From positions 1-19,065 of the forward strand of contig VAXY01000075.1 in NCBI GenBank assembly GCA_005885085.1: a stretch of DNA of 19,065 nucleotides, read 5' to 3'. Position 1 is the first letter of the stretch, and the number at the start of each line of letters is the position of its first letter. Shown in pieces: positions 6,383 through 14,053 of this stretch. This DNA is from Actinomycetota bacterium. Its GTDB lineage: Bacteria; Actinomycetota; Thermoleophilia; Gaiellales; Gaiellaceae. Made by a program: the position numbers and the translations under genes. Below the pieces are notes generated by a model that saw nothing but the letters and a program-made list of their open reading frames with translations, was not told the origin of the DNA and did no database searches.

Positions 6383-8128
6383 ATGGGGGAACACGACGCG
6401 CAACGGCGCGCGGCGTGGAGATTCGTGCGCGCCGTCGTCCGCTCGCAGAGCGCGGGCGTCGTCGGCGCGGCCGTTTCCGGACTGCTGTGGCAGGCCGGCG
6501 CGGTTTCTGCGCCGCTGATGGTCAAGAACGCCGTCGACCACGGCGTGCTCAAGCGCGACCACCACACGCTGCTCGTCTGGCTGGGCGCCCTGCTGGCCGT
6601 CGGCCTGCTCGAGATGACAGCCGGTGCGGTCAGGCATCTGTATGCGGTCCGCAATCGCGCTCGCTCCGACGCGCGCGTCCGTGATGCGATCTTCGCGCAC
6701 GCCCTGCGCCTCGACGCGAGCTACCACGACCGCGTCGGGCCCGGCGAGTTGATGAGCCGTGCCTCGTCGGACTCGGAGCACGTGGCGCGGATGATGGACT
6801 CGATCGGCCACACGATCGGCTACGTGCTGACCGTCGTCGCCGTTGCGGTCGTCTTGCTCGTGATCGACTGGCGGCTGGCGATCGTCGTCCTGATCCCGCT
6901 CCCCTTGATCAGCCTCGCCGGCTTGGCCTACTCCCGTCGCTACCACGCACGGACGGAGCGTTTGCAGGAGACCTGGGGTCGTGCCGCGACGCTGGTCGAG
7001 GAGTCGATCGCCGGCATTCGCGTCGTCAAGGGCATCGGTGCCGGGCGGCCGCTCGCGGGCGAGTTCCGCAGCCGGAGCAGCGCGATCGTCGGTCGCGCGC
7101 TCGACATAGCGCGCCTCGACGCCGTCTTCATGCCGACGCTCGAGTTCCTGCCACTGCTCGGGCTGCTCGGCGTGCTCTGGCTGGGCGGACGGCGCGTGAT
7201 CGCCGGTGACCTGACGGTCGGCTCCTTCCTTGCCTTCAACGCCTACATCGCGTATCTGGTCTGGCCGCTGCGGGTGCTCGGCCAGCGCGTGACGACGCTG
7301 CAGAAGGCGGTGGGCGCAAGCGCACGCATCGCCGAGGTGCTCGAGGCCGAGCCGAAGCTACGCGAGCCCAGGCATCCGATCGAGCTCGAACGGCCGGCGC
7401 GCGGCGACGTCCGGCTGGCCGGCGTGCAATTCGGTCACGAGGACGGCCGTCCTGTGCTCGACGGCCTGGATCTCCACGTTGCGCCGGGCGAATCGCTCGC
7501 GCTCGTCGGCCCGACGGGATCGGGCAAGAGCACGATCGCCGGCCTGCTGGCGCGCCTGTACGACCCCGACGGCGGCGCTGTCCTGCTCGACGGCCACAAC
7601 GTCCGCGACCTTCGGCTGAGCGACGTGCGCCGGGCGGTAGCGCTCGTCTTCGAGGAGACCTTTCTGTTCACGGACACGGTCAAGGAGAACATCCGCTTCG
7701 CGCGACCCGACGCCGGCGACGACGAGGTCGAGCGCGCGGCCGTGCTCGCCGGCGCGGCGGAGTTCATCGCCGACCTTCCGGACGGCTATGAGACCGCGCT
7801 GGGCGAGCGCGGCTTCTCGCTCTCCGGCGGCCAGCGGCAGCGGGTGGCGATCGCGCGCGCGATCCTGGCGGATCCCGCGGTGCTCGTGTTGGATGACGCA
7901 ACGTCGGCCGTCGACGCGACGAAGGAGCACGAGATCCGCGCAGCGCTGACCACCGTGATGGAAGGACGGACGACGCTCGTGATCGCGCACCGCCCCGCGA
8001 CCATTGCACTGGCCGACCGCGTGGCCGTGCTCGATGGCGGGCGCATCGTCGAAGAAGGGACGCACGGGGAGCTGCTGCGCGCGTCTCCACGGTACCGCGC
8101 GTTGCTCGCGCTGGAGGCGGTTGCTTGA
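6383..8128 (+). CDS. ABC exporter subunit with degenerate ATP site (type IV, permease-ATPase fusion)
   Basis: First half of a predicted heterodimeric multidrug/lipid-type ABC exporter, 581 aa. About residues 20-315 form the six-helix membrane domain. The ATPase domain (about 340-581) has Walker A 'GPTGSGKST' (Lys382), a Q-loop in which Gln is replaced ('VFEETFLFTDTVKEN'), the normal signature LSGGQ (480-484), Walker B ending LVLDD (504-505) and the H-loop His in 'IAHRPAT'. The residue after the Walker B Asp is Asp505 rather than the catalytic Glu, so this subunit's own site should hydrolyse ATP poorly. The pattern is the one known from asymmetric exporters such as TM287/288 and BmrCD. Its TGA overlaps the partner's ATG, so the two are co-translated. 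Substrate unknown; no nearby biosynthetic or resistance gene hints at one. Confidence 0.93.
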   Translation: MGEHDAQRRAAWRFVRAVVRSQSAGVVGAAVSGLLWQAGAVSAPLMVKNAVDHGVLKRDHHTLLVWLGALLAVGLLEMTAGAVRHLYAVRNRARSDARVRDAIFAHALRLDASYHDRVGPGELMSRASSDSEHVARMMDSIGHTIGYVLTVVAVAVVLLVIDWRLAIVVLIPLPLISLAGLAYSRRYHARTERLQETWGRAATLVEESIAGIRVVKGIGAGRPLAGEFRSRSSAIVGRALDIARLDAVFMPTLEFLPLLGLLGVLWLGGRRVIAGDLTVGSFLAFNAYIAYLVWPLRVLGQRVTTLQKAVGASARIAEVLEAEPKLREPRHPIELERPARGDVRLAGVQFGHEDGRPVLDGLDLHVAPGESLALVGPTGSGKSTIAGLLARLYDPDGGAVLLDGHNVRDLRLSDVRRAVALVFEETFLFTDTVKENIRFARPDAGDDEVERAAVLAGAAEFIADLPDGYETALGERGFSLSGGQRQRVAIARAILADPAVLVLDDATSAVDATKEHEIRAALTTVMEGRTTLVIAHRPATIALADRVAVLDGGRIVEEGTHGELLRASPRYRALLALEAVA

Positions 8129-9873
8129 TGGAGCGAGCGTCCCCCAGCGCCGTCTGGCAGAGCGCGAAGCCGCTGCTGCGCCCGGTGCGGGCGCGGTATC
8201 TCGGTGCCGCCGCGGCGGTGACGGTGTCGACGCTGATCACGCTGTCCGGACCGGCACTCGTCCGCTACGCGGTGGACGCCGGGATCAAGAAGCACGACAC
8301 CCATCCCCTCAACGTCGCGGCGCTGATCTTCCTCGCACTGGCGGTGCTGAAGCCGTTCGTCGTGCGCACGCAGATCCTGCTGGCGGCGACTGCCGGCGAA
8401 CACTTTCTGCACGCGTTGCGCATCGCTGCGTTCGACAAGCTGCAGGCCCTGCCGCTCGGCTTCTTCGAGCGCGAGCGCGCCGGCGTGCTCGTCTCGCGGC
8501 TCACGTCGGACGTTCAGTCCCTGAACGAGCTCGTGCGCGACGCACTCGTGGAGATCGCCGGCAGCGCGCTGCAAATCGTTCTCACCATGGCGGCGTTGCT
8601 CTTCCTGTCGCCCAGGTTGGCCGTGATCTCACTCGTGGCGCTCCCGATCCTGGTCGCGTCCAGCTGGAGCTTCCACCACGGCGCCGGCCGGGCCTATCAC
8701 GCGATCCGCGACCGCGTCGCGGAGACGCTGACGGCCCTGCAGGAGGGGCTCGCGGGCGTTCGCGTCGTGCAGGCGTTCCGGCGCGAGCAGCGGACGCTCG
8801 AGCGCTACCGGCCCAGGAGCCAGGCGCAGATCCATGCCTGGCGGCGAGCGTCCTTCGTGAACATCCGCCTGTTCGCGTTCCTACCGCTGGCGCAGGCGTC
8901 CGCGCTGATCGTCGTGCTCCTCGTCGCCGGGTCGATGTACCGGGCCGGGTCGATCTCGATCGGGACGATCACGGCGTTCGTCCTCTACCTGATCCAGCTG
9001 TTCGATCCGATCGGCCGGTTCACCGAGTGGCTCGGCGAGTTCCGTCAGGGCCTGGCCGCGTTGGCCAAGATCGTCGGCCTGCTGGAGGTGCCGGTCGCGA
9101 TCCGGCAGCGTCCGCATGCGGTCGAGCTCCCCGCCGAGGGCGCGATCGCGTTGCACGGCGTCACGTTCGGGTACGGGAAGCGTCCGGTCGTGCGCGACCT
9201 CACGCTCGAGGTGCCGCCGGGGGAGCACATCGCCCTAGTCGGGGCGACCGGCGCGGGCAAATCGACCGTCGCGAAGCTGCTCACGCGGCAGTACGACCCG
9301 CAGTCGGGGCGCATCGAGCTGGACGGAATCGACCTCCGCGATGCGACGCTCGCGTCGCTACGCCGGCGGATCGTGCTCCTCCCACAGGAGGGTCACCTCT
9401 TCACCGGCACGATCGCCGAGAACGTCCGCCTCGCGCATCCCGACGCGACGGACGAAGACGTCCGCCGCGCGCTGCGCCGCATCGGCGCGCTCGACAGGTT
9501 CGAGTCGCTGCCGCACGCTCTCGGCACGAACGTGCAGACGCGTGGTCTGAGGCTCTCGGCCGGTGAACGCCAGCTCGTCGGCATCGCGCGCGTCGCGCTG
9601 GCCGATCCGGCGGTGATCGTCCTCGACGAGGCGACGTCGAGCCTGGATCCTGCGACGGAGGCAGCCGTCGAGCGCGCGCTGGCCGCAGTCGCGGAGGGCC
9701 GTACGGTGATCACGATCGCCCACCGCCTCTCCACGGCCGAGCGAGCCGACCGCGTCGCGCTGATGGAGCAGGGACGTCTCGTCGAGGTCGCGTCGCACGA
9801 CGCGCTCGTCGAGCAGGGCGACCGCTATGCGCGCCTCTGGGAGTCGTGGCAGGCGGGCCTGGCGCTGTCCTAG
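8128..9873 (+). CDS. ABC exporter subunit, catalytic partner (permease-ATPase fusion)
   Basis: Second half of the heterodimeric exporter, 581 aa. A TTG at 8125 is in frame, but the ATG at 8128 is preferred: it overlaps the upstream TGA (TGATG) and has GGAGG ten bases upstream (8113-8117). About residues 20-310 are the membrane domain; the ATPase domain runs from about 330. Walker A is 'GATGAGKST' (Lys378), the Q-loop is normal ('VLLPQEGHLF'), the signature is altered to LSAGE (476-480), and Walker B is the canonical IVLDE with Glu501. His of 'IAHRLST' is present. In the dimer, its altered signature faces the partner's Asp-type Walker B, while its good Walker B faces the partner's LSGGQ. Both defects therefore lie in one composite site, and the other is intact. 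Converges on the DUF4396 gene. Confidence 0.93.
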   Translation: MERASPSAVWQSAKPLLRPVRARYLGAAAAVTVSTLITLSGPALVRYAVDAGIKKHDTHPLNVAALIFLALAVLKPFVVRTQILLAATAGEHFLHALRIAAFDKLQALPLGFFERERAGVLVSRLTSDVQSLNELVRDALVEIAGSALQIVLTMAALLFLSPRLAVISLVALPILVASSWSFHHGAGRAYHAIRDRVAETLTALQEGLAGVRVVQAFRREQRTLERYRPRSQAQIHAWRRASFVNIRLFAFLPLAQASALIVVLLVAGSMYRAGSISIGTITAFVLYLIQLFDPIGRFTEWLGEFRQGLAALAKIVGLLEVPVAIRQRPHAVELPAEGAIALHGVTFGYGKRPVVRDLTLEVPPGEHIALVGATGAGKSTVAKLLTRQYDPQSGRIELDGIDLRDATLASLRRRIVLLPQEGHLFTGTIAENVRLAHPDATDEDVRRALRRIGALDRFESLPHALGTNVQTRGLRLSAGERQLVGIARVALADPAVIVLDEATSSLDPATEAAVERALAAVAEGRTVITIAHRLSTAERADRVALMEQGRLVEVASHDALVEQGDRYARLWESWQAGLALS

Positions 9874-9895
9874 GCGTAGCAGAGCTCCGAAGGCT

Positions 9896-9936
9896 GGGGT
9901 CAGACCCCGGCAGTTCCAGCGTCAGGGTCAGACCGC
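9896..9936. repeat. Paired 'GGGGTCAGACCCC'-type intergenic repeat
   Basis: In the 76-base gap between two convergent genes, the palindrome GGGGTCAGACCCC (9896-9908) is followed 16 bases after its end by the related AGGGTCAGACCGC (9924-9936). The first copy can fold as a six-pair stem with a TCAGA loop when flanking bases are included. It may act as a bidirectional terminator or be one unit of a dispersed intergenic repeat family. No other copy is visible in this window. Confidence 0.5.
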
Positions 9937-9949
9937 AGAAGCTCGGTTC

Positions 9950-10432
9950 TCAGTGCCCGTGGTACTGGTGCACGACGGCGTGACCCTTGCCGCGGGCGAT
10001 CAGCCAGCGGTTGGCCACGGTCGCCGGGGCGAAGGCGATCGCAAAGCCGGCGACGATGCTCCACCAGAACTTCGCATCTCCCAGCCCGGCGTTGAGGGCG
10101 CCCGGGACGATCAGCACGAAGACGTTGTCGACCGCCTCCATGATGGAGATGGAGACCGTGTCCGACGCCAGTGCGATTCCGCTCGCCTGCCGGAACGGAA
10201 CGCCTGCACCCAATACGGGCCGCATCGTCAGTGCGTAGCCGAACAGGAACGCCAGGAGGATCGCCAGGAAGATCTGGACGCCGTTCGGCCAGCCGAACAC
10301 CGTCGCGATCGCCATGCCGACGATCTCACCGATGGCGCAGCCGATCAAGCAGTGCGCCGTCGCCTCCGCGCCCTGACGCGTGAGATCGGCGTCGCGGGCC
10401 GCGTGTGCGTGGCCCTGCGCGTGCTCGTGCAG
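9950..10432 (-). CDS. DUF4396 family membrane protein, apparent CTG start
   Basis: A small integral membrane protein, 160 aa if started at the CTG at 10432. It begins with a His-rich stretch (HEHAQGHAHAARD), followed by 'TAHCLIGCAIGEIVGM', which I associate with DUF4396 proteins. About four hydrophobic segments follow (roughly residues 29-47, 52-70, 92-112 and 122-142), ending with 'NRWLIARGKGHAVVHQYHGH', again His-rich. Function is unknown; the His-rich ends and GC-IGE motif could bind metal, which is inference. No ATG, GTG or TTG lies between ftsH and the conserved HCLIGC motif. TTG at 10348 would cut that motif in half. The CTG lies two bases after the ftsH stop with AAGGG at 10439-10443 (six-base spacing), so it is likely read by coupling to ftsH. 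Confidence 0.8.
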   Translation of the reverse strand: MHEHAQGHAHAARDADLTRQGAEATAHCLIGCAIGEIVGMAIATVFGWPNGVQIFLAILLAFLFGYALTMRPVLGAGVPFRQASGIALASDTVSISIMEAVDNVFVLIVPGALNAGLGDAKFWWSIVAGFAIAFAPATVANRWLIARGKGHAVVHQYHGH

Positions 10433-10434
10433 GG

Positions 10435-12411
10435 TTAGCCCTTGGCGCCTTCGGGCGGAGGCGGCTGCATGGTCGCGCCCGGGATCGGGAACGGCCGTGC
10501 CTTCGGCTCCGGCTTGCGCTTCTTGTCGTCCGCAGGCTCGGGCGCCGGCTGGCGCGCAGGCGCCTCGTCGGTGAAGACGGCTTCCTCCAGCTCGCCGGCG
10601 AGCAGGCGCTCGAACTGATCCTTGTCGATCGTCTCCCGCTCGATCAGGATCGCGGAGATTCGGTGCAGCTCGTCGCCGTGCTCCTTGAGCACGCGCGTCG
10701 CATGGTCGTGCGCCTCCTCGATGATGCGGCGGATCTCGTCGTCGATCTCGCGCGCGACCTCCTCGGAGTAGTCCGGCTCGGCCCCCATCTCGCGTCCGAG
10801 GAAGGGCATGTCGTGGTTGCGGCCGAGCACGCGCGGGCCGAGCTTTTCGCTCATCCCGAAGCGCATCACCATCTGCTTCGCCGTGGACGTCACCTTCTCG
10901 AGGTCGTTCGCGGCTCCGGTCGTGACCTCGTTGAACACGATCTCTTCCGCGGCGCGGCCGCCGAGCGTCATCGCCAACTGGTTCATCAGAGTCTGCTTCG
11001 TCGTCAGGTAGCGATCCTCGCGCGGCAGCGAGATCGTGTACCCGAGCGCCTGGCCGCGGCCGATGATCGAGATCTTGTGGACATCGGACTCCTGGTCGAG
11101 GTAGTGCCCGACGATCGCGTGACCGAGCTCGTGATACGCCGTGATCTTGCGCTCCTCCTCGGAGAACAGCCGCGTCTTTTTCTCCGGGCCCGCGATCACG
11201 CGCATGATCCCTTCCTCGAGCTCCTCCTGCTCGATCGTCTTCTTGCCGCGGCGCGCTGCGAGCAGCGCCGCCTCGTTGACGAGGTTCGCCAGATCGGCGC
11301 CGGTGAATCCAGGCGTGCCCGCCGCGAGCGTGTCGAGGTCGATCTCGGGCGCGAGCGGCTTGCCCTTGGAGTGCACCTCGAGGATCTTCTTGCGGCCGTT
11401 TCGGTCGGGACGGTCGACGACGATCTGCCGGTCGAAGCGGCCCGGGCGCAGCAGCGCCGGATCGAGGATGTCGGGACGGTTCGTGGCGGCGATCAGGATG
11501 ATGTTGTCCTTCAGCTCGAAGCCGTCCATCTCGACGAGCAGCTGGTTCAGCGTCTGCTCGCGCTCGTCGTGTCCGCCGCCGAGGCCGGCGCCGCGATGGC
11601 GGCCGACGGCATCGATCTCGTCCATGAAGACGATGCACGGGGAGGCCTGCTTCGCCTGTTCGAAGAGATCGCGCACGCGCGAAGCACCGACGCCGACGAA
11701 CATCTCGACGAAGTCGGAGCCGGAGATGGAGAAGAACGGCACACCCGCCTCGCCTGCGACCGCGCGCGCGAGCAGCGTCTTACCGGTACCAGGCGGCCCG
11801 TACAGCAGCACGCCCTTCGGAATACGCGCGCCGAGCGCCTGGAACTTCTTCGGATTCTCGAGGAACTCCTTGATCTCCTGCAGCTCCTCGACCGCCTCTT
11901 CCACGCCGGCGACGTCCTTGAAGCCGATCTTCGGCGAGTCCGGCGTCATCCGCTTCGCGCGCGACTTGCCGAAGGACATCACCTTCGACCCGCCGCCCTG
12001 CACCTGGTTCATCAGGAAGATCCAGAACCCGAACAGCAGCACGAACGGGAGCAGCGACGTGAGGATCGACCACCACGGCGAAGAGCCCGTCCCCTTCGAG
12101 TCGAAGAGCACGTGGTGGTCCTGCATCGCCTTCTCGAGGTTCGGGACCGACTGGTCGCTGGGATAGTGGACGCTCGCCTTCTTCCCGTTCCCGTACGTGA
12201 CGTTCAGGGCGTTCTTGTTCGGGTTGAAGACGATCTCGTCGATCGGGCAGCTCCCGCCGTCCACGTTGCACTGGAGGACCTGGTTGTAGACCTGCGAGTA
12301 GGTGACCTTCTCGGTCTTGGCGTGGCCCCCGCCGAGGGTCTGGAGCGCCAGCCAGACGAGCGCTGCGATGATGACGAGCGGGAAGAGCGCGCTGCGGAAA
12401 AATCGATTCAC
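10435..12411 (-). CDS. ftsH: ATP-dependent zinc metalloprotease FtsH
   Basis: Membrane-bound AAA+ protease that extracts and degrades damaged membrane and short-lived regulatory proteins. The 658-aa product has a first transmembrane helix (about residues 6-24), an outside domain of about 90 residues, a second helix (about 120-140), and then the AAA module. This holds Walker A 'GPPGTGKT' (205-212), Walker B 'CIVFMDEID', and the second region of homology with 'ALLRPGRFDRQIVVDRPD'. The protease domain has the zinc motif HELGH (427-431; HEAGH is the usual form) and the third-ligand region 'GAANDLEKVT'. The tail is Pro/Lys-rich, probably disordered. GTG at 12411 has AGAGG four bases upstream. It follows hpt by 72 bases, as in the common tilS-hpt-ftsH order, and is followed by the DUF4396 gene. 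Confidence 0.97.
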   Translation of the reverse strand: MNRFFRSALFPLVIIAALVWLALQTLGGGHAKTEKVTYSQVYNQVLQCNVDGGSCPIDEIVFNPNKNALNVTYGNGKKASVHYPSDQSVPNLEKAMQDHHVLFDSKGTGSSPWWSILTSLLPFVLLFGFWIFLMNQVQGGGSKVMSFGKSRAKRMTPDSPKIGFKDVAGVEEAVEELQEIKEFLENPKKFQALGARIPKGVLLYGPPGTGKTLLARAVAGEAGVPFFSISGSDFVEMFVGVGASRVRDLFEQAKQASPCIVFMDEIDAVGRHRGAGLGGGHDEREQTLNQLLVEMDGFELKDNIILIAATNRPDILDPALLRPGRFDRQIVVDRPDRNGRKKILEVHSKGKPLAPEIDLDTLAAGTPGFTGADLANLVNEAALLAARRGKKTIEQEELEEGIMRVIAGPEKKTRLFSEEERKITAYHELGHAIVGHYLDQESDVHKISIIGRGQALGYTISLPREDRYLTTKQTLMNQLAMTLGGRAAEEIVFNEVTTGAANDLEKVTSTAKQMVMRFGMSEKLGPRVLGRNHDMPFLGREMGAEPDYSEEVAREIDDEIRRIIEEAHDHATRVLKEHGDELHRISAILIERETIDKDQFERLLAGELEEAVFTDEAPARQPAPEPADDKKRKPEPKARPFPIPGATMQPPPPEGAKG

Positions 12412-12452
12412 TGAACCTCTTTCGGCAGGGTACCAGCCTTTGTTTAAGCCAC

Positions 12453-12470
12453 TCCTCCCGCAAAGGAGGA
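12453..12470 (-). other. Small hairpin in the hpt-ftsH spacer
   Basis: In the 72-base spacer, TCCTCC (12453-12458) and GGAGGA (12465-12470) can pair around a six-base loop. On the transcribed minus strand it is preceded, not followed, by four T residues, so it is not a classical intrinsic terminator for hpt. It lies in the ftsH leader, about 40 bases before the GTG, and holds a GGAGG-like sequence that is not the one used by ftsH. It could be a leader structure, or nothing. Confidence 0.3.
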
Positions 12471-12483
12471 AAACCCCTGCGGA

Positions 12484-13044
12484 TCAGGTGCTTTCCGGCA
12501 CCAACTCCGTGTCAAGTACGCCGACGTAAGGCAGGTTCCTGTATCGCTCGCCGAAGTCGAGCCCGTAGCCGATCACGAAACGATTCGGGATCTCGAAGCC
12601 GATGTAGCGCACCGGGACGTCGATCTCGCGCCGCTCCGGCTTGGTCAGCAGGGCGCACACCTCGAGGCTGGTGGGCTCGCGCGACTCGAGGTTCCGCATC
12701 AGATAGGAGAGCGTCAGGCCGGAGTCGATGATGTCCTCGACCACGAGAACGTCTCGCCCCTCGATGTTGATGTCGAGGTCCTTCAGGATCCGCACGACCC
12801 CCGACGAGTCGGTCTGGGCGCCGTAGCTCGAGATCGCCATGAAGTCGATCTCGCACGGGATCGTCAGCGTCCGCATCAGATCGGCCATGAAGAAGACCGC
12901 GCCCTTGAGGACCCCGATCAGCAGCAGGTCACGGCCGGCGTAGTCGGCCGAGATCTCCTCGCCGAGCTCGAGCACGCGCGACCTGAGCCGATCCTCGTCG
13001 ATGAGGATCTCGGCGACGTCGCGCTCGAGCTCAGTTTGAGACAC
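12484..13044 (-). CDS. hpt: Hypoxanthine phosphoribosyltransferase
   Basis: Purine salvage enzyme that joins hypoxanthine or guanine to PRPP to give IMP or GMP in the cytoplasm. The 186-aa length is typical. Landmarks are 'LLLIGVLKGAVFFMADL' (the Leu-Lys-Gly loop), 'MAISSYG' (the flexible catalytic loop), the PRPP motif 'VLVVEDIIDSGLTL', the base-binding region 'IGFEIPNRFVIGYGLDF', and 'RNLPYVGVL' at the end. GTG at 13044 overlaps the end of tilS by 14 bases, so the two are translationally coupled. The tilS-hpt-ftsH neighbourhood is conserved from actinobacteria to Bacillus. Works with the deoD-type phosphorylase further along the window, which releases the free bases it uses. Confidence 0.96.
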   Translation of the reverse strand: MSQTELERDVAEILIDEDRLRSRVLELGEEISADYAGRDLLLIGVLKGAVFFMADLMRTLTIPCEIDFMAISSYGAQTDSSGVVRILKDLDINIEGRDVLVVEDIIDSGLTLSYLMRNLESREPTSLEVCALLTKPERREIDVPVRYIGFEIPNRFVIGYGLDFGERYRNLPYVGVLDTELVPEST

Positions 13045-13993
13045 GCTCGGCGTACACCCCTTCCGCGTCGACGATGCCCGGCACGGCGACCACCTCGTCT
13101 CCGCGCACGACGAGCGGCCACGACTCGCGTGCGGAACGGGGGATCTTCGCGTCGACGAACACGTCCTGGATCTTCTTCGACCGCCCTGCGAGCCGGTCGC
13201 CGGCCCGCCAGGCTCGTACCTTAAGGCCTGGCACCTCGGACGCGATCCGCCACTCGCCCCACCGCACCTCGCGGTCGAGCGTCAACGGCGTGCGCTCGAG
13301 CCAGACGTTGCCGTACTCCCGCACCGCCGTCAGCCCGCCGCCGAGATCCAGCCGCCTCGATCCGGACGCCGAGCCCAGCAGCTCGTCGAGCGCGGACGGC
13401 TCTTCCCGCGCGACCCTGAGCAGGTTGCGCTCGGCGCCGGGATGGAGCTCGCGCAGGCGCGGCAGGATCTCGTTTCGGATCAGCCCGCGCTTCGTGTCCG
13501 CGTTGGACCTGTCCGTGCGGAACTCGAGCCCGGCTGCACGGCAGTACGCCTCCGTCTCCGCCCGCCACACCTCCAGCAACGGCCGCACGACGCCGTCCTC
13601 ACGGCGCACTTTGATCCCCTTCGTATTCCCGCTGGCGACGAGCCTGTACAGCACCGTCTCGACCTGGTCCGACGCGGTATGCCCCGTCGCGCGCAGGCGG
13701 TCGGCGGCGAACGAGTAGCGGAGCTCGCGGAGCTCGTCCTCCGTTGTCCCGCCGCGCCCGTCAACCACCTCGGCCCCGAGGTGCTCGGCGCAGAACCGCG
13801 CATCCTCCTCGGATTCGGCGCCCCGCAGGCCGTGGTTCACGTGCAACGCCGAGACGCGGTAGCCGAGCTCGCGCAGGACGTGCCAGAGGCAGGTCGAATC
13901 GGCCCCGCCGGAGACCAGGCAGGTCACCTCACCCCCGCGCGGAATCAGCTCCCGGCGGCGGATGAAGTCCTCGACGCGCTGTGGCAGCTCCAC
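13031..13993 (-). CDS. tilS: tRNA(Ile)-lysidine synthase
   Basis: Attaches lysine to C34 of the AUA-reading isoleucine tRNA using ATP, an essential decoding step. With GTG at 13993 the product is 320 aa, the short actinobacterial form. Residues 28-34 are the PP-loop 'SGGADST', followed by 'SALHVNHGLRG', 'ELRELRYSF', the 'GHTASDQVETVLYRL' ATP/tRNA region, and 'NADTKRGLIRNEILPRL', a strong TilS signature. The C-terminal part (about 225-320, 'VRAWRAGDRLAGRSKKIQDV') is the tRNA-binding TilS-C domain. The frame is open further upstream (to 14332), but that part is antisense to a better-supported gene. A TACCCT box six bases before the GTG and no Shine-Dalgarno site suggest a leaderless mRNA. Confidence 0.95.
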   Translation of the reverse strand: MELPQRVEDFIRRRELIPRGGEVTCLVSGGADSTCLWHVLRELGYRVSALHVNHGLRGAESEEDARFCAEHLGAEVVDGRGGTTEDELRELRYSFAADRLRATGHTASDQVETVLYRLVASGNTKGIKVRREDGVVRPLLEVWRAETEAYCRAAGLEFRTDRSNADTKRGLIRNEILPRLRELHPGAERNLLRVAREEPSALDELLGSASGSRRLDLGGGLTAVREYGNVWLERTPLTLDREVRWGEWRIASEVPGLKVRAWRAGDRLAGRSKKIQDVFVDAKIPRSARESWPLVVRGDEVVAVPGIVDAEGVYAERVSN

Positions 13994-13999
13994 GAAAAC

Positions 14000-14005
14000 A
14001 GGGTA
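14000..14005 (-). promoter_or_regulatory. Candidate -10 box TACCCT for tilS (leaderless)
   Basis: On the minus strand TACCCT fits the TAnnnT pattern, and six bases (GTTTTC) separate it from the GTG at 13993. The mRNA would then start at about the start codon. This would serve the tilS-hpt-ftsH-DUF4396 run. No -35 hexamer is recognisable. Confidence 0.4.
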
Positions 14006-14053
14006 GACGCGCGAGGGATGTACGGCCCGCGAGCGACGGCCGATGGACCCGGA

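Noticed and set aside
10405..12414. 669-codon + strand frame covering all of ftsH
   Set aside because: It mirrors ftsH exactly, and its product is repetitive Leu/Arg/Asp sequence without any domain; a GC-rich antisense artefact.
13442..14053. N-terminal extension of the 105-aa gene, antisense to tilS
   Set aside because: It overlaps the PP-loop half of tilS on the other strand and has no protein-like pattern; the good codon pattern begins near 14054.
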